A stretch of DNA of 64,000 bases from JBMOJK01 sp049315825 (GTDB taxonomy: Bacteria > Patescibacteriota > Gracilibacteria > BD1-5 > UBA2023), in the NCBI GenBank assembly GCA_049315825.1, contig JBMOJK010000002.1, forward strand, positions 1 through 64,000, given 5' to 3'. A program made the translations under genes and the position numbers. This document shows positions 40,197 to 49,517 of this stretch, piece after piece (position 1 is the stretch's first letter; every line of letters starts with the position of its first letter). The notes below the pieces were generated by a model that did not search any database, was not told the origin of the DNA, and worked only from the letters and a program-made list of their open reading frames with translations.

Positions 40197-40221
40197 AAAC
40201 CCGAGGCTTTGCCTCGGGTTT
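40197..40221 (-). terminator. Terminator after glyS
   Basis: Arms AAACCCGAGGC / GCCTCGGGTTT with a 3-base loop, four bases beyond the glyS stop. Confidence 0.8.
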
Positions 40222-40225
40222 TGGA

Positions 40226-41677
40226 TTAACAACCCTTCTTTCGGAAGTATTCTACGAGATCAGCGATCGCGACTTCATCCTGAAGTCCAGTATCACGATC
40301 ACGAACAGTCACCATGCCTGCAGCATATCGATCACCATCCACGCAAATCGCAAATGGAGTACCAACTTCGTCTGCTCGGTAGTAGCGCTTACCGATCGCT
40401 CCTGCATCGTCGTATTCACATACGAAGTGCTCAGAGAGAAGATTGAAGACTTCCATCGCTTCTGCACCGAGCTTCTTCACCACTGGGAGGATAGCTACCT
40501 TTACTGGTGCGATATTTGGAGCAAATCGCATAACGATGCGGGATCCTTCTTCGGTTTTTACTTCGTCGAATGCATTGGAAACCGTTGCAAGGAAGAGTCG
40601 AGTAAGTCCGACAGATGGTTCGATCACATATGGGACATATTTCTTCGTCACGGTCTGGTCACCTTCCTGTGTCTGAGAAGTATATGAGAGATCAGCCTTA
40701 GACTCAGCCATGTGTGCCTTGAGGTCGAAATCCGTGCGGTCCGCGATACCCCAGAGCTCTCCCCAACCAATCGAAGGGAAGAAGAACTCAATATCCGAAG
40801 TTCCTGCAGAATAGTGCGAGAGTTCTTCTTTTTCATGATCACGCATGCGGAGTGATTCTGGCTTGATACCGATCACGTCCGTGAGGAAACGCATACATTC
40901 CTTCTTCCACTTGTCGTGCCATTCGAGGTCGGTTCCTGGCTCACAGAAGAACTCGATTTCCATCTGCTCGAATTCTCGAGTTCGGAAGATGAAGTTTCCT
41001 GGGGTAATCTCGTTACGGAAGGCCTTACCAACCTGTGCGATACCGAATGGTACTTTCTTACGGCTCGAGCGTGCAACATTTGCGAAGTTCACGAAGATAC
41101 CCTGAGCTGTTTCTGGTCGGAGGTAGACATTGGCAGTTGAATCTTCAGTAACTCCTTGCTTCGTCGAGAACATGAGATTGAACTTGCGAACTTCAGTCCA
41201 GTCTGCGTCTTTTCCAGTGTTTGGGTTTTTTACCTTTTCTTCTCGCATCACCTGCCCCTGTGTCTCAAGCGACCAGCTTTCTGGTACGAGATTTACGACA
41301 TTGTATTTTGAGATGAAATGAGCCTTTGCAGCATCTGCACCCATTTCTTTTTGCTTGTCTTCGATGAGGTTTTCGAGGAGTTTATCGGCTCGGAAACGCT
41401 CTTTGGTAAGCTTGTCATCGATGAGTGGATCTGAGAATCCTCCAACGTGTCCTGAAGCTACCCAAACCTGTGGATTCATGAGGATGGCAGCATCGAGGAG
41501 AACCATGTCTGTACGCTTTTGTACGAAGTTCTTGATCCATGCGTTCTTGATGTTTTCTTTGAGGGTTGCTCCGTATGGTCCGTAGTCCCAAGTATTCGCG
41601 AGTCCTCCGTAGATTTCTGATCCTTGGTAGACGAATCCTTTGATCTTCGCGAGATCGACGATTTGTTTCATTTCCAT
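40226..41677 (-). CDS. glyS: Glycyl-tRNA synthetase, alpha2 type
   Basis: 483 aa. Class II motif 2 'FRNEITPGNFIFRTREFEQME', motif 1 near 'YGGLANTWDYGPYG', motif 3 'VEPSVGLTRLF' (seen as 'VIEPSVGLTRLFLATV'), and a C-terminal anticodon-binding domain ('KVAILPVVKKLGAEA'). Dimeric form (as in Archaea, eukaryotes and some bacteria), not the tetrameric glyQ/glyS. In this organism it must also charge the tRNA-Gly that reads UGA. No TGA in the gene. Preceded by a T-box leader. Confidence 0.95.
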   Translation of the reverse strand: MEMKQIVDLAKIKGFVYQGSEIYGGLANTWDYGPYGATLKENIKNAWIKNFVQKRTDMVLLDAAILMNPQVWVASGHVGGFSDPLIDDKLTKERFRADKLLENLIEDKQKEMGADAAKAHFISKYNVVNLVPESWSLETQGQVMREEKVKNPNTGKDADWTEVRKFNLMFSTKQGVTEDSTANVYLRPETAQGIFVNFANVARSSRKKVPFGIAQVGKAFRNEITPGNFIFRTREFEQMEIEFFCEPGTDLEWHDKWKKECMRFLTDVIGIKPESLRMRDHEKEELSHYSAGTSDIEFFFPSIGWGELWGIADRTDFDLKAHMAESKADLSYTSQTQEGDQTVTKKYVPYVIEPSVGLTRLFLATVSNAFDEVKTEEGSRIVMRFAPNIAPVKVAILPVVKKLGAEAMEVFNLLSEHFVCEYDDAGAIGKRYYRADEVGTPFAICVDGDRYAAGMVTVRDRDTGLQDEVAIADLVEYFRKKGC

Positions 41678-41713
41678 AACAAAAAAGTGAAGAGATAGCC
41701 CGTTTGAAAGATC

Positions 41714-41855
41714 AAAAAAAGACCTTCAGTAAGGTCTCGGGGTCCCACGGGTTAGGGACGGTTCCACCCGAGTTCCCTGTCACACGACAGGACTCTCTAT
41801 GTTATCAACCGAATCTGGTTTCCAGGCCAGTTCTCGTATGGAAGACATTCAGAGT
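41714..41855 (-). promoter_or_regulatory. T-box leader of glyS
   Basis: Reading the minus strand: Stem I arms 41855-41851 and 41796-41792 (ACTCT/AGAGT) with inner ATGT/ACAT; a hairpin CCTGTC-GTGT-GACAGG (41791-41776); then the antiterminator: CTCGGG (41772-41767), the 7-base bulge TGGAACC (41766-41760), GTCCC (41759-41755), loop, GGGAC (41746-41742), CCCGAG (41741-41736). The bulge is the T-box that pairs with the tRNA NCCA end. A terminator hairpin AGACCTT/AAGGTCT (41737-41720) plus T run follows, sharing two bases with the antiterminator. Stem I is short. Candidate specifiers on its 3' strand are GGT (41810-41808) and TGA (41807-41805). Confidence 0.75.
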
Positions 41856-42039
41856 ATATTTTATGTCATAAAAAATGCAAGAAAAGGACTTTTCTACTGC
41901 CTATTGTGGGGGGAATCTCACGCGAGGCAGACGATTTGAAAATGTGTTTTTGGGGAATATAGTGACCTCGCATATCAACCAATCACAGAGAAAGGATTAT
42001 GCACAAATCAAAACAAACCTTTTTTATAGGAGAAGTATA

Positions 42040-42441
42040 ATGACGCAAATAAGCAATGAAGTGAGGCATTTTATCCAAAGTGCGCAAAGGCAGTTAAAGC
42101 TAGCTCAAGATAACGATATCGCCATTATCGATACGGCAAACAATATCAGTTATCATATGAAACAGGCCTATTCTGCCGAGTTTGAAGATTTCTTGGTAAA
42201 TCTTTTAGATGTAGATGCTGGCATCAAAATCTGTGTTCTTATCGAGTATGCAGAAGAAATAAGAATGGACACTCCTAGTGCTAATCCTTTGCAGGACGCA
42301 GTGCCAGGTGGTATGCTTTGTGACACAATTGAAAACTGTCTTACAGTTGTTCAAATAAACAAGTATGAAGAAGAAAAACAAAAATTACAGATTAATGGGC
42401 TCACAAGGAGCATTGAGGACATTCTATCTGCAGATATGTAG
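42040..42441 (+). CDS. Hypothetical protein with strong Shine-Dalgarno
   Basis: 133 aa from ATG 42040, eight bases after AGGAG in 'TATAGGAGAAGTATA'; the open frame extends upstream to 41875 but the SD fixes the start. Helical, charged protein with 'RHFIQSAQRQLKLAQDND' and 'FEDFLVNLLDVDAGIK'. No signal peptide or known motif. AT-richer than its neighbours, with no TGA, and one of only three SD-led genes in the window, so a transferred gene is plausible. Confidence 0.6.
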   Translation: MTQISNEVRHFIQSAQRQLKLAQDNDIAIIDTANNISYHMKQAYSAEFEDFLVNLLDVDAGIKICVLIEYAEEIRMDTPSANPLQDAVPGGMLCDTIENCLTVVQINKYEEEKQKLQINGLTRSIEDILSADM

Positions 42442-42465
42442 GTAGTGGCGTCTTCTAAAAGAAGC

Positions 42466-42494
42466 AAAAAAGTCATCTTATAGATGGCTTTTTT
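42466..42494 (+). terminator. Terminator after the SD-led gene
   Basis: Arms AAAAAAGTCATCT / AGATGGCTTTTTT with a 3-base loop. Confidence 0.8.
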
Positions 42495-42569
42495 CGTGCT
42501 CGTGATTTAATATAAAACCACCTCGTTTAGGGCAGTTTTACTCGCTTATGCCTTTGGTATTGAAACACA

Positions 42570-43295
42570 CTATCTAGAAAACAAGGGGCCACCTGCCCAT
42601 AGTGTTTCCAGGAATCTTCGAGAATGCTTTTCTTCAAGATTTATGAGTTCACTGATTCACTTGTTGCCATGAACAAGAAATACTTGAGATTTGAAGTATT
42701 TGCCATTTTTAAAAATGTCTATGATGAGCGATTTCTCGAACTGCATGAAGGATATTTCAAAACCTGCAGTATCACCTCTGTAATTTTTCCAGTCGTAATC
42801 AATATACCAGTTCACTGGATCATACGGATAGTTAGAATACTCAACAGGAACCCCTTCGTATATCTTCCATCATGCGGGATAAGTGAGTTCGAAATTTTTT
42901 GCTAGACAGGAATAACCCCCGCTATCTATCTCGTCAGATCTACACTTCGGAGGTATATCGAGATGCAGCGTGATTCCATGTGGAAAACTCTTTACGGGAA
43001 GAATTTTGATCTGGTCAAGAATTGTCTGATCTTCGCTTCAGATGGAAACCGTTCCACTTGCATAATCGAAAGTTATTTTCTTTAAAAATTCGAGTGGGAA
43101 GCGTGCTTCAGTCGTTGTAAGATGGATTTTGTCTTCACCGATGACGATAGGTGCAGGCTTTCAAGCTGTCGAAATAGCACCTGAGTTGGTTATGCCCGAA
43201 GAAGTCTCAGAAAGATTGGTGGATGGATTTTGAGATGAACACGAACCCAAACAGAGAGCGAGTACAGGAACGAGAAGAATGAGAAGTGATCGCAT
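42570..43295 (-). CDS. Lipoprotein of unknown function
   Basis: 241 aa from ATG 43295. Lipobox 'LGSC' (Cys19) and a Ser/Thr linker, then a mixed alpha/beta body with 'KCRSDEIDSGGYSC', 'NFELTYPAGWKIYEG' and 'YDWKNYRGDTAGFEISF'. The 'F.L.YP.GW' start resembles beta-rich lipoprotein domains of the PsbP-like kind. Four TGAs (43161, 43038, 42870, 42657); stop TAG. Native to the recoded genome, in contrast to both neighbours. Confidence 0.65.
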
Positions 43296-43321
43296 GATAT
43301 GAGTGGGGAATAATGAGAAAA

Positions 43322-43349
43322 GAGGGGCATACTTTGCAGTATACCCCTC
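43322..43349 (-). terminator. Terminator after M23 peptidase gene
   Basis: Eleven-base arms GAGGGGCATAC / GTATACCCCTC (plus strand) with a 6-base loop; minus strand continues with TTTTCTC. Confidence 0.6.
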
Positions 43350-43375
43350 GGGTTAGGACAGCAAAGATCAGTAGA

Positions 43376-44335
43376 TCATTGATCTACGAACAACATGTTG
43401 TCAACAACCAAATAGCCAGTACCTTGGTTAGTGATTCTGATCTTGATAGTGTCATTAGGTTGTACAACAAGATCAAATAGCTTCACATTTTGACCACGGT
43501 AGGCCATGTTGGCCTGATTTATATTTGTGCCAGTTTTGAGTACACCATTGACATAGAGGTCGTACCGTGCACTGTTGGTCCTGTTCGGATCAACCGGAAT
43601 GCGCGTGGAAACCACGTAGTTATGCACCTGACTGAACGAGCGATTGAACTCTGCAGATCCCGAGGCATTCGGAGCCAGAAGGTGATAACCCGAGCCATAA
43701 TAGAACTCAGTTGCCGAGGAAATCGCCCAATTACCCTGATACGCAAATACGCCATCCTTATCATCAGCAATAAAGTGATCGCTCTTTGGCAGATACTGAT
43801 ACGGTTGCACGAATCCCTGTGTATTCTCTGTGCAGCCAAAGTATCCAGAATAAGAATTTGGGGCAGGATTGAGGTCCGTCTTTAAATTCCTGATCCCTAA
43901 ATGCAGATGGGAAATATCCCCCATAGTTGCAGTATCGTAGACCGTTGCAATCTGTGTATCTTTGTACACCATCTGCCCCTTGCTCACCAGTGGATTGGTG
44001 TGCCAATAAACAGAAGTCCAAGTGTTGTTATCATGGGAGAGTAGGATATACCATCCCCATCCCGTGACTTGTGCAACTCTTTCCACTTTCCCCGGATAGA
44101 TTGGATACACCGTTGTCCCCGGAGCAGCAAGTATGTCCGTGCCCAAATGGGTGTAGAACCTATTATCACTGCATTTCCGTAGATCGCCAACAGAATCATC
44201 TACGCCGAAGAAAAAGCTAGTATCAGCAACGGTTTTCCCTGGAATTGGCCACTGCATTTGGCTACTCGGCGGAATAGCACGAGCAAACATAGGAATAGTA
44301 ATTGCGCCAATGATTGCAAATGTACTGAATTTCAT
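43376..44335 (-). CDS. Secreted M23-like peptidase ending in TGA
   Basis: 319 aa. Signal peptide to about 'FARA'. M23 zinc motifs: 'HLGTDILAAPGTTVYPI' (HxxxD) and 'HLHLGIR'. The C-terminal part ('YYGSGYHLLAPNASGSAEF') resembles golvesin-like beta domains. Cuts peptidoglycan peptides or other proteins. ATG is preceded by AAAGGAG, seven bases away, unlike most genes here. The stop is TGA (43376-43378). If read as Gly the frame runs through the terminator hairpin into the next gene to TAA at 43190, adding about 62 nonsense-looking residues. No internal TGA. Likely a recent import. Confidence 0.8.
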   Translation of the reverse strand: MKFSTFAIIGAITIPMFARAIPPSSQMQWPIPGKTVADTSFFFGVDDSVGDLRKCSDNRFYTHLGTDILAAPGTTVYPIYPGKVERVAQVTGWGWYILLSHDNNTWTSVYWHTNPLVSKGQMVYKDTQIATVYDTATMGDISHLHLGIRNLKTDLNPAPNSYSGYFGCTENTQGFVQPYQYLPKSDHFIADDKDGVFAYQGNWAISSATEFYYGSGYHLLAPNASGSAEFNRSFSQVHNYVVSTRIPVDPNRTNSARYDLYVNGVLKTGTNINQANMAYRGQNVKLFDLVVQPNDTIKIRITNQGTGYLVVDNMLFVDQ

Positions 44336-44683
44336 GCAAAAACTCCTTTTTCGTTGAATGGAATTGTACTACTTGAAATGTGGCTTAAACCACGAAACGG
44401 ATTCTATAGAGAAGATTTCAAATATTGAAATTAAAATAAAATTTCGTGGTCAAAAATTAATAATTAAGTAATAATTACATCGTTCCTGCCCGTAAATACA
44501 CGGAAATTTAGAAAAATCACCCTTAGTCGGGTGATTTTTAAATCTACGCATATATCTCAGATTTTCCTCAAAAACGATGAAATTCGCATGAATTGTGAGC
44601 ACCACAGTGAGACGTACGACTGTACGTTGAACGAGGAAGTGGAACAATGAATGTGAAGTTCGCGTTTTAGAGAAATTCTCCAA
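44336..44683. other. Intergenic stretch with one terminator
   Basis: 348 bases between RNase J (ending 44684) and the M23 gene. It holds the M23 ribosome binding site next to its start, an AT-rich probable promoter region, and a terminator at 44512-44539. A TTG-initiated frame from 44683 to 44450 runs through that terminator and is not accepted. Confidence 0.5.
44512..44539 (-). terminator. Terminator downstream of RNase J
   Basis: Arms AAAAATCACCC / GGGTGATTTTT with a 6-base loop. Confidence 0.75.
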
Positions 44684-46651
44684 CTAATGAACGAGGACGA
44701 GGACCATCGGCTCTTTCCCAGTCTCTTCAAAGATAATATCCGCAACCTTCTTCGATGCATGCGTCTTGAACGCATCAGCATTTGGGAAGCGCTGGATCTC
44801 ATTCTTGAGGGTATTATCGAGGAAATCGATGATACGATCTTCGAGTCGTGGGAAATTGTGGAATCCTGGGAAACCAGCAGTATCGAGCTTGAAGAGGAAA
44901 TCTCCTGGCTTCTTAGCGATAGATACGGCGATAACACCACCTGCCTTGAGCTGTTCGCGGTCGTGGAGTTCTGGTTCTTTGGTAATACCAACCATGTATC
45001 CGTCAACGGTGAGGAGTCGGTGTGGTACGTACATGTCAGTGAGCTTGTAGTCATCCTTTGTGAATTCTACAACCTGACCATTGCGAGTGATGAGGACTCG
45101 GTCTTTTGAGTATCCCATTTCGTAGGCGTTTCGTGCATTTCCATGGAGCATGTGTGGGTATCCGTAGACTGGCATGAAGACTTCTGGACGGATGTGTCCG
45201 ATCATCTTCTTGGTATCTTCGGCACGGGCATGACCTCCGGCATGGATTTCTGATTCTTTGTACTGGTAGATTCGAGGCCCCTGTGTGAGGATGATGTCGA
45301 AGAGTCCCTGTACGGCTCGCTCGTTACCTGGGATAACAGATGATGAGAATACAACGATGTCCGTTGCGCGGAGCTCTGTATCCTTTGATTCACCAGTTGC
45401 GATACGCATGAGAGCAGCATAACGCTCACCCTGCGCTCCTGTACAACAGATCGTTACTTCGCTGTCTGGGAGACGATTGGCTTCTTCCATAGAGATGAGA
45501 GTCCCTGGCTTTGGTCGAGCGTATCCGAGCTTGAAGGCGATGTCCATGTAGTTGTTCATACCTCGTCCGAGGAGTACGACCTTGCGGTTGTATTTCTCAG
45601 CAGCAGAGATGATGATCATCACACGGTCGATGATAGAAGAGAATGTCGCAGTGATGACACGTCCTTCTGACTTTTCGAAGATTTCTTCGATCGAACGAAC
45701 GACTTCAGATTCTGAGATCGATGAACCCATGAGGTGGGCATTCGTTGAGTCAGAAAGAAGGGCTCGAACCCCACGGTTACCGATCGAGTCGAGGAGTGAG
45801 TAGTCCGTACTTGGGCGGTATGGAAGTGGAGTCTTGTCGAACTTCCAGTCACCGGTATGAACGAATCGTCCAACTGGGGTTTCGATGAGGATACCAACCG
45901 AGTCTGGGATAGAGTGATCTACCGTAAATGGCATGATCTGGAAATTCTCACCGACCTGGATTGGAACGTTTCGATTGATGCGTTCGAGATTGGTCATCGT
46001 TGCGTTGTTTTCCGCCTGCTTCATCGCGATGAGCTCGTAAGCCATCGACGTTGCGTAGGTTGGAACATTTTTTCCAAGCTGCTTTACGGCGTATGGAACT
46101 GCACCAATGTGGTCGATATGACCGTGAGTGATGACGATACCAGCCACCTTCTTGCCCTTTACGTAGCTGAGGTCTGGGATCGAACATGAAATACCGTGCT
46201 GATACTGGTCAGCGAACTGGAGTCCCATGTCGATGATGAGGACTTCACCGTTGTATTCGAAACCAGTACAGTTCAGACCAACCTGTTCTACCCCTCCGAA
46301 TGGGATGACACGAAGGACATCCTTTGGAGTGGGAGTTACGCGAAGTTCCTCATATCCGAGGTGCTTCTTGAGTGCCTGCTGCGGAGTGACAAATGGGAAA
46401 GATCGCTTGTTGCGGAATTTCGGGATAGTGATAAAGCTCGCTCCTGGTTCGAGTTTATCTGGACCAGCGTTCGGCTTTGGATCCTTGCCTGCAAAGTAAC
46501 CTCCACGTTCTCGTGGTGGGCGAGGTGCGCGAGATCCTGATTCTGGCTTTGATCGTGGTGGACGTGCACGAGGCGTGCGTGGCTCTGACTGAGTTTTCTC
46601 AGTTGGCTGAGTATTTTCAGCTGGAGCGTTGTTTGTTTCTTGAGAAGTCAT
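44684..46651 (-). CDS. rnj: Ribonuclease J
   Basis: 655 aa. Residues 1-90 are a disordered Pro/Arg/Glu-rich extension. The metallo-beta-lactamase core shows 'ITHGHIDHIGAVPY' and 'FVHTGDWKFD', the beta-CASP part 'LLGRGMNNY', and 'EIHAGGHARAEDTK' the further metal His. Exo/endonuclease for 5' mRNA decay and rRNA maturation. Two bases after the basic protein gene at 46654, so one operon. No TGA. Confidence 0.95.
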   Translation of the reverse strand: MTSQETNNAPAENTQPTEKTQSEPRTPRARPPRSKPESGSRAPRPPRERGGYFAGKDPKPNAGPDKLEPGASFITIPKFRNKRSFPFVTPQQALKKHLGYEELRVTPTPKDVLRVIPFGGVEQVGLNCTGFEYNGEVLIIDMGLQFADQYQHGISCSIPDLSYVKGKKVAGIVITHGHIDHIGAVPYAVKQLGKNVPTYATSMAYELIAMKQAENNATMTNLERINRNVPIQVGENFQIMPFTVDHSIPDSVGILIETPVGRFVHTGDWKFDKTPLPYRPSTDYSLLDSIGNRGVRALLSDSTNAHLMGSSISESEVVRSIEEIFEKSEGRVITATFSSIIDRVMIIISAAEKYNRKVVLLGRGMNNYMDIAFKLGYARPKPGTLISMEEANRLPDSEVTICCTGAQGERYAALMRIATGESKDTELRATDIVVFSSSVIPGNERAVQGLFDIILTQGPRIYQYKESEIHAGGHARAEDTKKMIGHIRPEVFMPVYGYPHMLHGNARNAYEMGYSKDRVLITRNGQVVEFTKDDYKLTDMYVPHRLLTVDGYMVGITKEPELHDREQLKAGGVIAVSIAKKPGDFLFKLDTAGFPGFHNFPRLEDRIIDFLDNTLKNEIQRFPNADAFKTHASKKVADIIFEETGKEPMVLVLVH

Positions 46652-46653
46652 TT

Positions 46654-47196
46654 CTAAAGTGTATGAATAATGGGGATGATGAGTGGTGTTTTTTTGAGTG
46701 TTTGATCGCAGCTTTTCTCAAGATCTTGTTTGATGAGTCGTACAAGGTCTTTTTCTTCGATATCTGGGATATCCTTCACGGTCACTTCATAGCTCGAACG
46801 TGCTGCTTTCTGCAGCTTGGCATGCGCGTTACGAACTTCGTGCGGCAAAAGAAATCCTCGACTCTCGAGTCGTGGCGGTTGCAAAAGAGATCGTGATGTA
46901 CCTTCAACCACGAAAGTTGCCACCATTACTCCGCTCGACGCCATGAGAGTACGATTCTCTTCGATGTGTCGTGGAAGTGGCTGCTTAGGACGAGAAGACG
47001 AACCTTGTGCAGATTTGTCGCGTGATTGGTTTGGGCGAGAATGATTGCCGTTTGGGCTTGCGAAAATGATCGAGTCACTTTGTCGCTTTCCAGAACGTCG
47101 TCGAGGACCACGGCGGGATTTTTTCCCTCCAGATGATTCCTGCTTCTCAACCGGCCCCGAATCATTCTCGTGAGAATGAAAAATTTGGTCAGTCAT
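46654..47196 (-). CDS. Basic, partly disordered protein upstream of RNase J
   Basis: 180 aa from ATG 47196. First 85 residues are Arg/Lys/Ser-rich and disordered ('KKSRRGPRRRSGKRQSD'); the rest is a small folded part ('VKDIPDIEEKDLVRLIKQDL') resembling a short helical RNA-associated domain. Not recognised. Tight coupling with rnj makes an RNA-degradosome partner possible, by inference only. Confidence 0.55.
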   Translation of the reverse strand: MTDQIFHSHENDSGPVEKQESSGGKKSRRGPRRRSGKRQSDSIIFASPNGNHSRPNQSRDKSAQGSSSRPKQPLPRHIEENRTLMASSGVMVATFVVEGTSRSLLQPPRLESRGFLLPHEVRNAHAKLQKAARSSYEVTVKDIPDIEEKDLVRLIKQDLEKSCDQTLKKTPLIIPIIHTL

Positions 47197-47340
47197 AAAA
47201 AACCGAGCTAAGCTCGTAAATACCTGTAAACTCTGAGTTCTGTAGGTAGCTACGAACGAAAATATGTGAACCTTCCAAGTGAATGATGCAGACAAGGAAA
47301 CGTCGTGCAAAGAAGGTTTTTACGAACTAAAGTATAGCGT

Positions 47341-48186
47341 TTATCGCAGGTAAAACAAATATTTTTTCGTGTTGATCTCTATTTTGGTGGTATCCCAGAT
47401 ATATGAAGCGATCGATTGTTTCTCAAATGATGTCCCCTGAAACTCGGCCGAGGCGAACACTTTTTCTGCGAGGAAATTATACTTAAGAGCAAGAGTTTGG
47501 TTTTTGGCAGCACGCTTGCGGAATTCGTCATTGTGAAATACATAAAAAGCGAATGACTCCGCGAAGTCCTCGTATTTGTTCGTGAGTGCGTATCCGCTGA
47601 CAAAATCACTCACGGTCATGCCTTTTTTCTTCTGATTGTATTCTACCCAAGAATACTCATAAAACTGATCACTCGGATCAGAAGTAAGTACTCCAGATTT
47701 CAAGAAATGCAGATCCACAATATGTCCAAGCTCGTGGACAAATACTTTGAGAAATTCACTCTCTGTCGGGATGGCAACTGTCATACTCACTCCTGCATCG
47801 GTCGTTTGTCCTCGGGGTTCAGAGCGATCATCGGTGAGCTCAACAAAAATTGGAGTCACCTTCTCACTGAGTGCTGAAGCACCAAGTGTTGTCTCTACGA
47901 GGACTTTAAGTTCATTCGCATGGTATCGATCTGTTTTTAGTACGATCTCATATCCTGGCTTAAGCGGTGCGCTTTCGAGTCGATCGATCACTTCAGCACG
48001 TTTTGCAATCCCCTGAGAAGTCAGTTCTCAGTGAAATTCAGATGTTGAAGATGTTCCATTTTCTGCATCTGTCTGAACTGGAGCATCACTCACAGGAGAA
48101 TGTGCAGTCTGTCCTGCAAACAAAAGTGCTGTAAACAGCACTGCATAAAATCCAAAAAGGAACATCGATGATCGAGTAAGGCGCAT
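47341..48186 (-). CDS. Exported HExxH zinc metallopeptidase
   Basis: 281 aa from ATG 48186. N-terminal signal or anchor segment (10-30), spacer, then a peptidase domain with 'VFVHELGHIVDLHFL' (HExxH) and 'YEDFAESFAFYVF', whose Glu fits a gluzincin third ligand. One TGA (48028-48030) precedes the domain. Last gene of the pilin-like operon (two bases after it), so it may process the surface apparatus or open the wall for it. Confidence 0.75.
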
Positions 48187-48188
48187 GA

Positions 48189-48800
48189 TTACGCTCCAAC
48201 CGTATAAAAGATATCTACGATCGCATTTACGAGTGGGAATGCGATCAACATGATAACGAATCCGATAATTCCGAATTTGAGGGAATTTTTTCCATTTTTG
48301 ATCTTCTCATCGTCACCGATCGCCGTCACGAGGATGAATCCCGCATACACGATCGCCCCAACAGACAAGAGTGAACCGACGAAGATGATCTGATTTGCAA
48401 TCTCGATCACCCGTTCTCGCGCACCATCATCATATTTATAGTCACTCGCGGTGATTACGTTGTTCGGCTTACAAGCAGAGTTTCCAAGCATATCAGAAAC
48501 AGACTGATTCTCATCAAACTGACAACCTGATGAACCAGAAGAGGGATCATCTTTTTTATCAGTTGCAGCCTTGAGTAGTGCATTTTTCTCAGCAAGTCTA
48601 TTTGTTTCAGCTGCGCTCTGATTCGTTTCTGACGAGGTAGAATGATTATTCGCCTGATAACCTGGAGCACCCGCAAGACTGCTATCAATAGGTGGTGGGT
48701 CAATATCATCTGCATATGCCGAGCTTGTCATCGCAAAATACACTGGCATCAACAGCTGAATCACCCACAGAAAAAGAAAGCTACGCTTGAGATTTTTCAT
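48189..48800 (-). CDS. T4SS pilin-like membrane protein
   Basis: 203 aa from ATG 48800. Signal peptide, disordered exported part with 'AAETNRLAEKNALLKAATD', then two TM helices 'GSLLSVGAIVYAGFILVTAI' and 'FGIIGFVIMLIAFPLVNAIV' with a short positive loop, the topology of VirB2/TrbC-like T4SS pilins common in CPR genomes. Part of a four-member family in this operon. Its role (pilus or DNA uptake) is unproven. Confidence 0.7.
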   Translation of the reverse strand: MKNLKRSFLFLWVIQLLMPVYFAMTSSAYADDIDPPPIDSSLAGAPGYQANNHSTSSETNQSAAETNRLAEKNALLKAATDKKDDPSSGSSGCQFDENQSVSDMLGNSACKPNNVITASDYKYDDGARERVIEIANQIIFVGSLLSVGAIVYAGFILVTAIGDDEKIKNGKNSLKFGIIGFVIMLIAFPLVNAIVDIFYTVGA

Positions 48801-48801
48801 A

Positions 48802-49167
48802 TTACGAGAGAGTAAAACCAGTAACGATTCGGATAATTGCGAAAGCAAGTGGTGCAATCGCCAGTCCTACAACCGTGTAAGCAAGAGCGATCCACGCCTG
48901 CTTGAACTCTGCTTCATTTCCGCGTGCAGAAAAGAGTCGGAAACCGATGAAGATAAGCACCCCTACGGCGATGATCCCGTATGCAGATACCAAGTATACC
49001 TGAATTGTTTTAAGGAAATTATCCTTGATCGAGACATCCGTGCTTTCCATTGCACTAAATTTTCCTCCACCAACTTTCATCGCATCCCTGTGGGACTCTG
49101 CAGCAAATGTTACAGATACCGTAAGGTAGCTCAGGATGAGTAATACAAGACCTTTGATAGCTTTCAT
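48802..49167 (-). CDS. T4SS pilin-like membrane protein
   Basis: 121 aa. Signal peptide to 'TFAA', then 'SAYGIIAVGVLIFIGFRLFS' and 'LAYTVVGLAIAPLAFAIIRI', the two-helix T4SS pilin pattern. Its ATG overlaps the stop of the previous gene (TAATG). Confidence 0.7.
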   Translation of the reverse strand: MKAIKGLVLLILSYLTVSVTFAAESHRDAMKVGGGKFSAMESTDVSIKDNFLKTIQVYLVSAYGIIAVGVLIFIGFRLFSARGNEAEFKQAWIALAYTVVGLAIAPLAFAIIRIVTGFTLS

Positions 49168-49517
49168 TATCCGAGTTTAAGTGAATTAACAGCATCGATG
49201 ATCGCAAATGCTACACCAGAAAGCACTACACCGATAAGCGAGTACGTGATGATCTTCTTTGCACTCTTGATCTTCCCATCATCTCCATACGAAAGCATCA
49301 TGATAATCCCCCCGTACGTCAGTGCCATAACCGCAAGAAGCCCCGTGTATTTGATGATCTCCTTGATGACGCGTCCGATATACGTCGGTGAACTCACGGA
49401 CTGAAACGGAAGCCCGAGTTCCTTATCTACCGTAGCGAGCTGATCTACTGCAAAAGAAGCATCTGCCCAAGTTGCGACAAGTAAGATGAAAATAATCGCG
49501 ATTAGTTTATTCCTCAT
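49167..49517 (-). CDS. T4SS pilin-like membrane protein
   Basis: 116 aa from ATG 49517. Signal peptide to 'ASFA', then 'LLAVMALTYGGIIMMLSYGD' and 'IITYSLIGVVLSGVAFAIID'. The loop 'GDDGKIKSAKK' is typical for this pilin group. Overlaps the genes on both sides by a few bases, so translation is coupled. Confidence 0.7.
   Translation of the reverse strand: MRNKLIAIIFILLVATWADASFAVDQLATVDKELGLPFQSVSSPTYIGRVIKEIIKYTGLLAVMALTYGGIIMMLSYGDDGKIKSAKKIITYSLIGVVLSGVAFAIIDAVNSLKLG

Noticed and set aside
42624..42905. Plus-strand frame opposite the lipoprotein gene
   Set aside because: The minus-strand gene has a lipobox and four glycine TGAs; the plus frame is a shadow.
44450..44683. TTG-initiated frame right after RNase J
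   Set aside because: It translates straight through a good terminator and has no similarity to anything known.
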